From assembly GCA_018902915.1 (NCBI GenBank), contig JAHIPS010000040.1, positions 1-32,058 of the forward strand: 32,058 nucleotides of DNA, written 5' to 3'. The translations under genes and the position numbers were made by a program. How positions within the stretch are numbered: the first letter of the stretch is position 1; each line of letters begins with the position of its first letter. The notes under the pieces were generated by a model, which did no database searches, had not been told where the DNA came from, and saw nothing but the letters and a program-made list of their open reading frames with translations. This stretch comes from Candidatus Omnitrophota bacterium. GTDB lineage: Bacteria > Omnitrophota > Gorgyraeia > Gorgyraeales > Gorgyraeaceae. Of the stretch, positions 1-9,645 are shown piece after piece.

Positions 1-522
1 CCCTACGCTTACAAAGGCATAATCTTTCTTTTTCTTCTCATTTAAATGCCAGCGCAGAACGCCGCGCATAACATCTCTCAGGGTACCATCTTCGTCTCTC
101 TTCAGTTCACCACCCCAGAAGGCAGTCCCTGCGTCTTCGCTTCTCTGCATTGTTGCCCAGGTAACCTTGGTCTCGCTCTTTATCCTTACTGTGAAATTTG
201 AGGGTGAAAAGCCTTGGGCTACTAATTTCTCAGATTCAACCTTACCGTCTATGAAGCGGATCGTGTCCTCATAACTCTCCTTTTTCTTGCTGCTTCCCGT
301 TTGGGTACATTCAATCTGCCAAACAGTATTGTTAAGTTGTTCTTCTGCAGAATTTATTATTTTTCTTTTTCTTTCAATTGCCTCCATCTTGGCTTTCTCC
401 TCGGCACTTTTTGCTTTCTCTTTTGGTGTCGCTTCGCACACCCCAATTAGAGACAGAACTAAAATCATCACTCCAATAAATACCAAACCTACTTGTGTAC
501 TCTTCTTAAAAAAAATCATCAT
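1..522 (-). CDS. Secreted/membrane-anchored protein of unknown function, 3' part cut by window edge (absent from ORF track because no stop is in the window)
   Basis: Manual reverse-strand translation gives MMIFFKKSTQVGLVFIGVMILVLSLIGVCEATPKEKAKSAEEKAKMEAIERKRKIINSAEEQLNNTVWQIECTQTG...; open to position 1; AGGAGG Shine-Dalgarno just upstream of ATG (520-522); N-terminal hydrophobic signal segment. Confidence 0.8.
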   Translation of the reverse strand, partial: MMIFFKKSTQVGLVFIGVMILVLSLIGVCEATPKEKAKSAEEKAKMEAIERKRKIINSAEEQLNNTVWQIECTQTGSSKKKESYEDTIRFIDGKVESEKLVAQGFSPSNFTVRIKSETKVTWATMQRSEDAGTAFWGGELKRDEDGTLRDVMRGVLRWHLNEKKKKDYAFVSVG

Positions 523-651
523 AATCTCTTACCTCCTCTTTTATGTCTATCTTTTAGGACGTCTCCAAAACACCTTTCTTGATTGCATAGATTAAAATTT
601 ATGTGTACTTGTTACTTGACAAAAATCTCTTTTAGAATTTTCTTATTATGG

Positions 652-700
652 ATTATAGCAAAAGGAGGATTAAGAGAAGATTAAGAAAAGATTAATTTTT
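652..700 (-). promoter_or_regulatory. Putative response-regulator-dependent promoter: three 11-bp-period direct repeats (TTAATCT) plus -10 TATAAT, reading toward the 1..522 gene
   Basis: Plus strand gattaagagaa/gattaagaaaa/gattaat at 668-678, 679-689, 690-696; reverse-strand TATAAT at 652-657; the -35 slot (about 675-680) is non-consensus and overlaps the repeats. Confidence 0.5.
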
Positions 701-727
701 CTTCATCTTATTAAAAGCCGAATGGGG

Positions 728-2197
728 TTACGGTTTGAGAATAGACGATCGAAAATGACTTTGGAGGGGAAGTTTTATTGTAAATGTACTGCCTTTTCCT
801 AACTGACTATCGACTGAAATGGTTCCGGAATAATCTTCTACTGCAGATTTTACAATGTTTAATCCAAGGCCAAATCCACCTGAATTCCAGCTACGAGAAG
901 GATCAGCACGATAAAATCTATCAAAAATCTTCGCTTGTTCTTCCTCAGAAATTCCTACTCCCGTATCTCTAACGATTAGTTCCGCATAACGTTCATTTTG
1001 GTTTAATGATACAATAACACTGCCTCCGGGACGATTATAACGAATAGCATTGTCTAATAGATTTGAAATCAATTGCTCAATTCGCCATTTGTCTCCAGAG
1101 ATATAAATAGGGATTGGCAATATATCTGTAGAAAGAGTAACATTAGTTTCCTCTGCTACCGGTTTAAAAAGTTCGGCTATATCATGGGCAATTTCGTTCA
1201 GTTCTATTGTCTTTCTATCTTTAACCTGTTCGGGATTCTCATTTTTAGAAAGAAATAGCAGATTATTAACCAAGCTCATAAGGCGTGTGAGTTCTTCTAA
1301 ATTGCTAGACAAGACAGTGCGATATTCTTTGGGTAAAGACTCCCGTGAAAGAGCAACTTCAATTTCACCGATGAGACTTGTAACCGGCGTTCGTAATTCA
1401 TGGGCGACATCAACGGAAAACTGTGAAAGTTTTTGATAAGCTTGATCAAGGCGTTCAATCATCTGATTGAAAGTCTGGGCAAGTCCATCAAGTTCATCTC
1501 CTGTGCCCCTCATTGGAAGCCTCTCCTTTAAATTAGATACTGTTATCCGAGAGACAGTTTGAATTATGTGAGAAATCGGCTTCAGATTACGGCGAGCAAG
1601 AAAGAGCCCTCCTGCTAAAGATAGAATAAAGAACATAGGTGATATTAATAAAATATTCTTGCAGTAATTGGACAAAGTCTTTTCGATGCGCGCCAGGTTC
1701 ATCCCCATTTGAAGATAACAAATAAAATCATTCTGGCTTTGAATTGACCGGGTAGCAATCCTGACTACATATGTATCTTTTTCATCATTAATCTCATATT
1801 CTTTTACGTCAGAATCTACTAAGATAGACGAGTCAACGGAACGGCTCTTGGAGACAGGTAGATGAAATTCACTGGATTGAAGTATTGTTTTTCCCTTTGC
1901 GTCTAGAATACCATAATACATCTGATAGTGCTTGCGAATGGCAGCAGATTCCCTTTGCATCTGGCGCTCAATTAAAGGAAGATTGTCCTGGTGCTCAATC
2001 ACAAACTGGCGAAATTCATTCATCTCGTCAGCCAAGAAAAGATCGACCTCCTGGTGCAGCTGAAACTCAAGTCTCTGATAGAGGAAAAAAGAGATAAGTA
2101 AAATCGATAGCATAAACAAAGATGCGTACCATAATGTAAGCTTCCAGCCAATGCTTTTAAACCATATGCCTTTAACTAGACTCTTTTTTGAGAACAT
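728..2197 (-). CDS. Two-component sensor histidine kinase (two TM segments, HAMP, HisKA, HATPase_c)
   Basis: Motifs FSVDVAHELRTPVTSL (H-box), LLDNAIRYN (N-box), DTGVGIS and GGFGLGLNIVK (G-boxes), HAMP linker. Confidence 0.95.
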   Translation of the reverse strand: MFSKKSLVKGIWFKSIGWKLTLWYASLFMLSILLISFFLYQRLEFQLHQEVDLFLADEMNEFRQFVIEHQDNLPLIERQMQRESAAIRKHYQMYYGILDAKGKTILQSSEFHLPVSKSRSVDSSILVDSDVKEYEINDEKDTYVVRIATRSIQSQNDFICYLQMGMNLARIEKTLSNYCKNILLISPMFFILSLAGGLFLARRNLKPISHIIQTVSRITVSNLKERLPMRGTGDELDGLAQTFNQMIERLDQAYQKLSQFSVDVAHELRTPVTSLIGEIEVALSRESLPKEYRTVLSSNLEELTRLMSLVNNLLFLSKNENPEQVKDRKTIELNEIAHDIAELFKPVAEETNVTLSTDILPIPIYISGDKWRIEQLISNLLDNAIRYNRPGGSVIVSLNQNERYAELIVRDTGVGISEEEQAKIFDRFYRADPSRSWNSGGFGLGLNIVKSAVEDYSGTISVDSQLGKGSTFTIKLPLQSHFRSSILKP

Positions 2198-2852
2198 AAC
2201 CCATTCCGCGGACAGTATGTATTAATTTTATTCTCTCCTCTTCATCAACCTTTTCTCTAAGGCGCCTAATGTGGACATCAACAACATTGGACATGAAATC
2301 AAAATTATAGTCCCAGGCCGACTCAGTAATCATTGTCCTTGTTACTATTTCTTCAGCGTTTCTCATAAGCAATTCTAATATCGCATATTCTTTTGCAGTT
2401 AATACAATAATACGATCACGCCTTTTAGCTTGACGGGTGCGTTGATCCAGTATCAGGTCTGCATATTCCAACACTGCACTCTTTGGCTCTTTCGTAGACC
2501 TTCTAAGAATTGCCCGAAGCCGGGCTAAAAGTTCAGCAAAACGAAACGGCTTGACAAGATAATCATCAGTTCCGGCGTTAAACCCTTTAATCCTATCTTC
2601 AAATCTTCCCTTCGCTGTTAAACATATAACAGGAGTATCTTTTCCCTCTTTGCGAAGTTTCTTTAATAGCTCTAATCCGTCTAATTTCGGCAGCATTAAA
2701 TCCAATACAATCAGATCATACTTTTCATTCTGCGCCAGGAATAAACCTTCCTCACCGTCAGGCGCGATATCAACAGCGAAATTATTCTCCAATAGACCCT
2801 TTTTTACAAATCTGGCGACTTTTGCCTCGTCTTCAATTACAAGAACACGCAT
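2172..2852 (-). CDS. OmpR/PhoB-family response regulator
   Basis: Receiver domain MRVLVIEDEAKVARFVKKGL...DLIVLDLMLP...KPF plus C-terminal winged helix (VVDVHIRRLREKVD...IHTVRGMGYVL); overlaps the kinase start by 26 nt. Confidence 0.96.
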   Translation of the reverse strand: MRVLVIEDEAKVARFVKKGLLENNFAVDIAPDGEEGLFLAQNEKYDLIVLDLMLPKLDGLELLKKLRKEGKDTPVICLTAKGRFEDRIKGFNAGTDDYLVKPFRFAELLARLRAILRRSTKEPKSAVLEYADLILDQRTRQAKRRDRIIVLTAKEYAILELLMRNAEEIVTRTMITESAWDYNFDFMSNVVDVHIRRLREKVDEEERIKLIHTVRGMGYVLKKESS

Positions 2853-2967
2853 TGTAAGATGCTCCTTTTAGAAAGATTAGTCTTATCTTATAATAGCACC
2901 AAATGTTTCTATTTCTAACTATAACTGATATAAATTGTTAAACAAATTGCTTATTGCAAACCATATC

Positions 2968-3159
2968 CTATCCAACAAGATTATCTATACTTACATTAAG
3001 CGCATTTGCTAGTTTCTTCAAGGTCTCCATTCTGGGGTCAGCAATTACTCCTGACTCCAGCTTTATTAGAGTGCTATATGAAATATCTACCTTCTTGGCT
3101 AATCCTTCTTGCGTTAATTTAAGCTTTTTTCGATACTTCTTTATATTTTTTGCGAGCAT
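2968..3159 (-). CDS. Small XRE-family helix-turn-helix regulator (63 aa)
   Basis: MLAKNIKKYRKKLKLTQEGLAKKVDISYSTLIKLESGVIADPRMETLKKLANALNVSIDNLVG is a complete Cro/C1-type HTH; GGAG upstream. Confidence 0.88.
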   Translation of the reverse strand: MLAKNIKKYRKKLKLTQEGLAKKVDISYSTLIKLESGVIADPRMETLKKLANALNVSIDNLVG

Positions 3160-3181
3160 AATTTTCTCCTTGACAATCTTT

Positions 3182-3209
3182 CATAACTATGATAGCATTG
3201 TTATGATAG
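3182..3209. promoter_or_regulatory. Candidate operator upstream of the XRE gene
   Basis: Inverted repeat CATAAC-N12-GTTATG (3182-3187/3200-3205) overlapping a 14-bp-period direct repeat TATGATAG (3188-3195/3202-3209), 23-50 nt upstream of the gene start. Confidence 0.35.
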
Positions 3210-3273
3210 GCAATAGAATCATATATAGTAACCATATTTTAAACCTACGCCTCATATTTAGCAAGGTAATTTT

Positions 3274-3480
3274 ATGCTGGGACTATTTAACCTATATACC
3301 CTTATATGTCCAGAAGAAAAACACCTTTGGATCAGAGTCCGCATTCTCCATGAAACCCAAAAGGCTGTCCTGGTAGAGATCCCTATTGGTAAACAATGGA
3401 TACCTAAGTCAAGAATTGACGGCATAAGAATAAAAAATAAAAACTTTGAATTTTACGTGAAAGAGAGCGTGATTGGATAA
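3274..3480 (+). CDS. Hypothetical 68-aa protein, possibly a remnant
   Basis: ORF MLGLFNLYTLICPEEKHLWIRVRILHETQKAVLVEIPIGKQWIPKSRIDGIRIKNKNFEFYVKESVIG; C-terminal half has protein-like composition; no clear RBS. Confidence 0.35.
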   Translation: MLGLFNLYTLICPEEKHLWIRVRILHETQKAVLVEIPIGKQWIPKSRIDGIRIKNKNFEFYVKESVIG

Positions 3481-3608
3481 CTTTAAAAAGTAAAAAAAAT
3501 TCGCCCGACATTCCAGAGCCCCGAACCTCACTTCGTTCGGTACAGGGCAGGCTCCCGTACCACTCGCGGAGGCATCTGGTCTTTTTAAGCGGCTTCTCTG
3601 ATTCTCGC

Positions 3609-3648
3609 AAAAAAGCGAAATTTCGGCGGCGGGAAATTTCGCTTTTTT
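3609..3648. terminator. Perfect 15-bp inverted repeat with 10-nt loop, flanked by A/T tracts (possible bidirectional terminator)
   Basis: aaaaaagcgaaattt (3609-3623) / cggcggcggg / aaatttcgctttttt (3634-3648). Confidence 0.6.
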
Positions 3649-3724
3649 CGGGGAGCGCTGGAGCGTGTGTACGGCTCGGCCGCTCTGGCCGTTCGTTGCG
3701 CTCTTACGTCTCGTAGGCCAGAGA

Positions 3725-3774
3725 CATCCGACCCCGCCTCAGAGTATCTAGTGTGGAGTAGGCGGGGTCGGATG
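3725..3774. repeat. Perfect 15-bp inverted repeat, 20-nt loop
   Basis: catccgaccccgcct (3725-3739) and aggcggggtcggatg (3760-3774). Confidence 0.9.
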
Positions 3775-3816
3775 CCCCCATCTGTGGCTGCGGTAGCCGC
3801 AGCCACAGATGGGGGC
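3774..3816. repeat. Perfect 20-bp inverted repeat, 3-nt loop
   Basis: gcccccatctgtggctgcgg (3774-3793) TAG ccgcagccacagatgggggc (3797-3816). Confidence 0.93.
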
Positions 3817-3871
3817 CGAGTCTCGCTTGGAATACTTTGTAGGGCCGAAGGCCAAAATCCCCTCACCCTAA

Positions 3872-3893
3872 CCCTTCCGCCGCGGCGGAAGGG
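3872..3893. repeat. Perfect 22-bp palindrome, no spacer
   Basis: cccttccgccg|cggcggaaggg. Confidence 0.93.
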
Positions 3894-3960
3894 AATTTTC
3901 AAAGTAGGTTCGAGCTGCGTTAAGTAGCCCCGACCATCCACAACTTTTGGGCGTTTTTTC

Positions 3961-4488
3961 CTACTTCGTAGAATGAAATCCGATCTGTGGCTTTGGCTTT
4001 AGAGGCGGAGGGGTCATTAGTTTGCGAATCGTCTTAAAGATAGTCTGGATATCTTCGTCATGCCCCTCTATTTTATGCTCAAGTTCTTTCAATTTATGAG
4101 CCAACTCTTTGTGCGTAGATAGAATTTCCCGTAATTTTACAAAAGCCTTAATAATAACTATGCTAATCTTAACTGCCCTTTCACTATTTAAGACGCTTGC
4201 AAGCATTGCAACGCCATGTTCCGTAAATGCATATGGTAAAACTGATGAGTGTTTGAGGGATTGGAACCGGTGCCAATTTGTCACCAGTTCATCCTTTTCA
4301 ACAGGCGCAAGTTGAAACATAAACTCATCGGGAAATCTCCCTTTATTACGTTTTACCTGCCTATTCAGGTATTTTGTTTCTACACCATACAGCTCTGCAA
4401 GGTCCCTATCAATCATAACTCTTTTACCCCTGATTAAGAATATCTTTTGCTCAACTACCTCATATGGAACAAGTCTTTTCATTGTCAT
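3961..4488 (-). CDS. ORF6N domain-containing protein (phage-antirepressor-like DNA-binding family)
   Basis: VEQKIFLIRGKRVMIDRDLAELYGVETKYLNRQVKRNKGRFPDEFMFQL is the ORF6N signature; AAGGAGG favours the second ATG (4482) as the start. Confidence 0.88.
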   Translation of the reverse strand: MTMKRLVPYEVVEQKIFLIRGKRVMIDRDLAELYGVETKYLNRQVKRNKGRFPDEFMFQLAPVEKDELVTNWHRFQSLKHSSVLPYAFTEHGVAMLASVLNSERAVKISIVIIKAFVKLREILSTHKELAHKLKELEHKIEGHDEDIQTIFKTIRKLMTPPPLKPKPQIGFHSTK

Positions 4489-4615
4489 ACCTCCTTGCTA
4501 TATAGACACAGGAGGGGTCGATTTTCTTTCAATTTTTTTTGGATTTTTTTTGCTGGAGACAGGTTCCCGATTAGATTGGTAGGCGTCTCTAGTTCCCTAG
4601 TTCCTCACTTTATAT

Positions 4616-4644
4616 TTGCATAACCCTATATTTAGAGGTAAAAT
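4616..4644 (+). promoter_or_regulatory. Putative sigma70 promoter for the acylphosphatase-ligA operon
   Basis: TTGCAT (4616-4621), 17-nt spacer, TAAAAT (4639-4644). Confidence 0.45.
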
Positions 4645-4694
4645 AGCTAATACTTAAAAGATAGTATTTTAGCTACTATATATATGCTATAATT

Positions 4695-4973
4695 ATGTCG
4701 CATAAACGCCTTCATGTATTTTATTTTGGATATGTTCAGGGGGTTGGGTTCAGGTATACTGTGCGCAGGATTGCCTCGGGATTAGGTCTGGTTGGTTGGG
4801 TCAGTAACTTGCCAGATGGCAGGGTTGAGGTTATGTGTGAGGGCGATGAGACCAAGCTAAAGAAATTTCTAAATAATATAAAGACGGAATTCGCAGATCG
4901 GTATATCAGGGATACGCAGGTGAGTTGGGACAAGCCAACACGTGAATTCAAGCAGTTCACGATAACCTTTTAA
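4695..4973 (+). CDS. acyP: Acylphosphatase
   Basis: HVFYFGYVQGVGFRYTVRRIASGLGLVGWVSNLPDGRVEVMCEGD, acylphosphatase signature. Confidence 0.95.
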   Translation: MSHKRLHVFYFGYVQGVGFRYTVRRIASGLGLVGWVSNLPDGRVEVMCEGDETKLKKFLNNIKTEFADRYIRDTQVSWDKPTREFKQFTITF

Positions 4974-4979
4974 AAATAG

Positions 4980-6983
<2,004 letters not shown>

Positions 6984-6993
6984 GAGAGGTCTT

Positions 6994-7491
6994 ATGTTTA
7001 AAAATAGGATTTTAGCGGGCATTTTGATTTGTGTATTACTGGTGTCTTCTACAGGCTGCGCGGGGCTGCAGAGGAAATTCACGCGCAAAAAAGAAAAAGA
7101 GGTAAAGGCAGGCCCTGTCATAACCACATATGATTACGCAAAGGATCTAAGGGTGGAGGAGCTTTACAAGAAACGTTTTCTTTACTGGAAGTCATGGCAG
7201 GGTGAATTAATAGACAGGATGGATGAGGGCACTTATAAAAAGCGCACGGAGTGTTACGAGAATACTGTCATGAACCTGGAAGAGATGAGGAAGTACCTTT
7301 CTTTAGCCAAGGTAAAAGAGCTGGACCCGTTCATAGAAGAGATAAAGTCCATAGATCCTGATGTTAAGAAGAAAAGGCTCTCAAGGAGTGAAAAGTACAG
7401 GATGGGCCATATGCTTGAGAAGACAAAACGCCGCATAGATAAGCAATTTTCTTATTCTAAAGTGAAAGATTATCTGGAGTTAAACAAATGA
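6994..7491 (+). CDS. Putative lipoprotein of unknown function
   Basis: Signal peptide with lipobox-like VSSTGC; no recognised domain; stop overlaps the next gene start. Confidence 0.8.
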   Translation: MFKNRILAGILICVLLVSSTGCAGLQRKFTRKKEKEVKAGPVITTYDYAKDLRVEELYKKRFLYWKSWQGELIDRMDEGTYKKRTECYENTVMNLEEMRKYLSLAKVKELDPFIEEIKSIDPDVKKKRLSRSEKYRMGHMLEKTKRRIDKQFSYSKVKDYLELNK

Positions 7492-8096
7492 TCATAGAGA
7501 CGATTGTCGTGGGCATGATGGAGACGAATTGTTATATCGTGGGTGACGAATCCACGAAAGAGGCCTTTATCATAGATCCAGGTTCAGATTACAAAAAGAT
7601 AAAAAATATTATTGATAAGGGCGGGTTAAAGCCGCAGGCTGTCATTAATACGCACGGCCATGGCGACCACATAGGAGCTAACAATAATTTTGACCTGCCC
7701 GTGTGGATACATGGGGCTGACGCTGAGTTTTTACAGGATCCTTCAAAGAATCTTTCAGGCGCGTTAGGGTTTTTACTCAAGACAAAGGCGGCATCCAGGA
7801 TCTTGAAAGAGGGAGAAGTGTTGACCGCCGGCAGGGTAAAGCTGGAGGTCATGCACACGCCTGGTCACACGCCAGGCTCTATTTGTTTAAAAGGGGACAG
7901 TGCGATTTTTACAGGCGATACTCTTTTTTGCGAAGGCATAGGCAGGACTGATCTTGCGTACGGGTCAGAAGAGGATATATTGAGTTCAATAAAAGAGAAG
8001 CTCTTTATTTTACCGGATGACTACGCAGTTTACCCTGGCCATGGCCCATGCTCAACCATAGGACACGAAAAACACAACAACCCCTTCATCTCTTAA
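7488..8096 (+). CDS. MBL-fold metallo-hydrolase (glyoxalase II-like)
   Basis: THGHGDHIGAN (HxHxDH), HTPGHTPGSICL, FTGDTLF, VYPGHGP. Confidence 0.95.
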   Translation: MIIETIVVGMMETNCYIVGDESTKEAFIIDPGSDYKKIKNIIDKGGLKPQAVINTHGHGDHIGANNNFDLPVWIHGADAEFLQDPSKNLSGALGFLLKTKAASRILKEGEVLTAGRVKLEVMHTPGHTPGSICLKGDSAIFTGDTLFCEGIGRTDLAYGSEEDILSSIKEKLFILPDDYAVYPGHGPCSTIGHEKHNNPFIS

Positions 8097-8984
8097 ATGA
8101 ATGAATTAATCGAAGAATTTCTGGGATATTTATCTGTAGAGAGAGGATTGTCCAAAAACACCCTTATCTCTTATCGACAGGACCTGGCGAGATTTTTTGA
8201 ATATCTTAAATCCCGGCGCATAGCTTCTATAGAAAGGGTCACAAGGCAGATGATAAGCTCTTTCATGATGACAGAAAAGGACCGGGGCCTTTCAGCAAAT
8301 TCAGTATCAAGAGAACTCGCGTGTCTCAAGTCATTTTTTAAATTTCTCGTGAGAGAGCATAAGGTAAAAGAGGACGTGACAAGCGTTATAGAGTCGCCAA
8401 AGCTGTGGAAGAAGCTCCCGTCGACTTTAAATCTGGAAGAGGTGGTGTCGATATTGAATGCCCCCAATGTAAAGGATCTGATGGGCATGCGTGACAGGGC
8501 GACGCTGGAACTCATGTACGCTACCGGGATGCGGGTATCAGAGCTGATAAATCTGAAGATGGACGACGTTAATATGGATGTCGGGTTTGTGAAGTGCCTT
8601 GGCAAGGGCAGCAAGGAAAGAATAGTCCCGTTTGGGAAAAAAGCAAAGGAGAGCATCGCGAGATATCTGGATAAGGGCAGGAAAAACTTTTTAAAGCAAA
8701 AGGTCTCGAATTTTTTATTCCTTACGCGGCTGGGTAGACCCATGTCGCGCCAGACATTCTGGAAGATAATAAAAAAGTACGCCAGAGAGGCGCGCATCAA
8801 GAAAGATATCACGCCTCACAGCCTGAGACATTCTTTTGCGACGCACATACTGGAGAGAGGCGCTGATCTAAGGATAGTGCAGGAGCTTTTAGGCCATTCG
8901 GATATATCCACGACGCAGATCTATACGCACGTCAGCAAAGACAGACTCAAATCTATTCATAAAAAGTTTCACCCGAGGCCATAA
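8097..8984 (+). CDS. xerD: Tyrosine site-specific recombinase, XerC/XerD type
   Basis: TGMRVSEL, TPHSLRHSFATHILERGADLRIVQELLGHSDISTTQIYTHVS (R-H-R-H-Y set); XerC versus XerD not certain. Confidence 0.92.
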   Translation: MNELIEEFLGYLSVERGLSKNTLISYRQDLARFFEYLKSRRIASIERVTRQMISSFMMTEKDRGLSANSVSRELACLKSFFKFLVREHKVKEDVTSVIESPKLWKKLPSTLNLEEVVSILNAPNVKDLMGMRDRATLELMYATGMRVSELINLKMDDVNMDVGFVKCLGKGSKERIVPFGKKAKESIARYLDKGRKNFLKQKVSNFLFLTRLGRPMSRQTFWKIIKKYAREARIKKDITPHSLRHSFATHILERGADLRIVQELLGHSDISTTQIYTHVSKDRLKSIHKKFHPRP

Positions 8985-9625
8985 TGGATATTTTAAGGAG
9001 CGTAAAGGCTTATTTGGAAATGCAAAAGGGAAGCGGCGTGTCTGAATATCTTTTTTCCGCAAAGAATAAGGATGCGGAAATAGAAAAATTAAAGAACGAG
9101 ACAATGGCTTGCCAGAAATGCCCCCTGGCAAAGACCAGAAAAAATGTTGTCTTTGGCGCAGGAAGCATAAATGCGAAGCTCGTGTTTGTGGGCGAGGCGC
9201 CTGGCCATGATGAAGACGTACAGGGTCAGCCGTTCGTGGGCAAGGCAGGCATGCTATTGACAAAGATAATAGAGGCAATGGGATTCAAGAGAGAAGATGT
9301 GTATATATGCAATATCCTGAAGTGCCGGCCTTCTGGAAACAGAAACCCCTTGCCTGAAGAAATCGCGCAATGTATAGAGCATCTTTATAAACAGATAGAC
9401 CTTATAAAGCCGGATGTGATATGCGGGCTTGGCAAGTTTGCGAGCCAGACGCTTTTAAATACAGAGACGCCAATAAGTCAGTTAAGGGGCAGGTGGCACG
9501 AGTTCAGGGGAATAAAATTCATGCCGACCTTTCATCCTGCATACCTCTTGCGCAATCCAAATGACAAGAAGCTCGTCTGGCAGGACATGAAAAATATCAT
9601 GGAGCAATTGGATGTTCAAGGCTAA
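8984..9625 (+). CDS. Uracil-DNA glycosylase, Fe-S (family 4/5) type
   Basis: CQKCPLAKTRKNVVFGAGS...VFVGEAPGHDEDVQGQPFVGKAG...HPAYLLRNP; final codons and stop lie in a palindrome. Confidence 0.93.
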   Translation: MDILRSVKAYLEMQKGSGVSEYLFSAKNKDAEIEKLKNETMACQKCPLAKTRKNVVFGAGSINAKLVFVGEAPGHDEDVQGQPFVGKAGMLLTKIIEAMGFKREDVYICNILKCRPSGNRNPLPEEIAQCIEHLYKQIDLIKPDVICGLGKFASQTLLNTETPISQLRGRWHEFRGIKFMPTFHPAYLLRNPNDKKLVWQDMKNIMEQLDVQG

Positions 9626-9635
9626 GCCTTGAACA
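9613..9635. repeat. Family-A palindromic unit (single copy)
   Basis: tgttcaaggct-a-agccttgaaca, perfect 11-bp arms; contains the udg stop codon TAA (9623-9625). Confidence 0.95.
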
Positions 9636-9645
9636 TTGGAGAATA

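Noticed and set aside
3585-3941. 118-aa minus-strand ORF and overlapping 86-aa plus-strand ORF (3667-3927)
   Set aside because: Both lie in the palindrome-rich GC island; translations are low-complexity (RR, AA, symmetric repeats) with no RBS and no recognisable domain. Treated as by-products of the repeats.
4504-4575. Sequences GACACAGGAGGGGTCGATTTTC and GGAGACAGGTTCCCG resembling ends of REP-associated transposase elements
   Set aside because: Resemblance rests on memory only, the two copies differ, and no Y1 transposase ORF is present; too weak to call.
8097-8984. Tyrosine recombinase as a sign of an integron or mobile island
   Set aside because: Length and motifs fit chromosomal XerC/XerD, and it sits in a housekeeping cluster with no att-like duplications seen.
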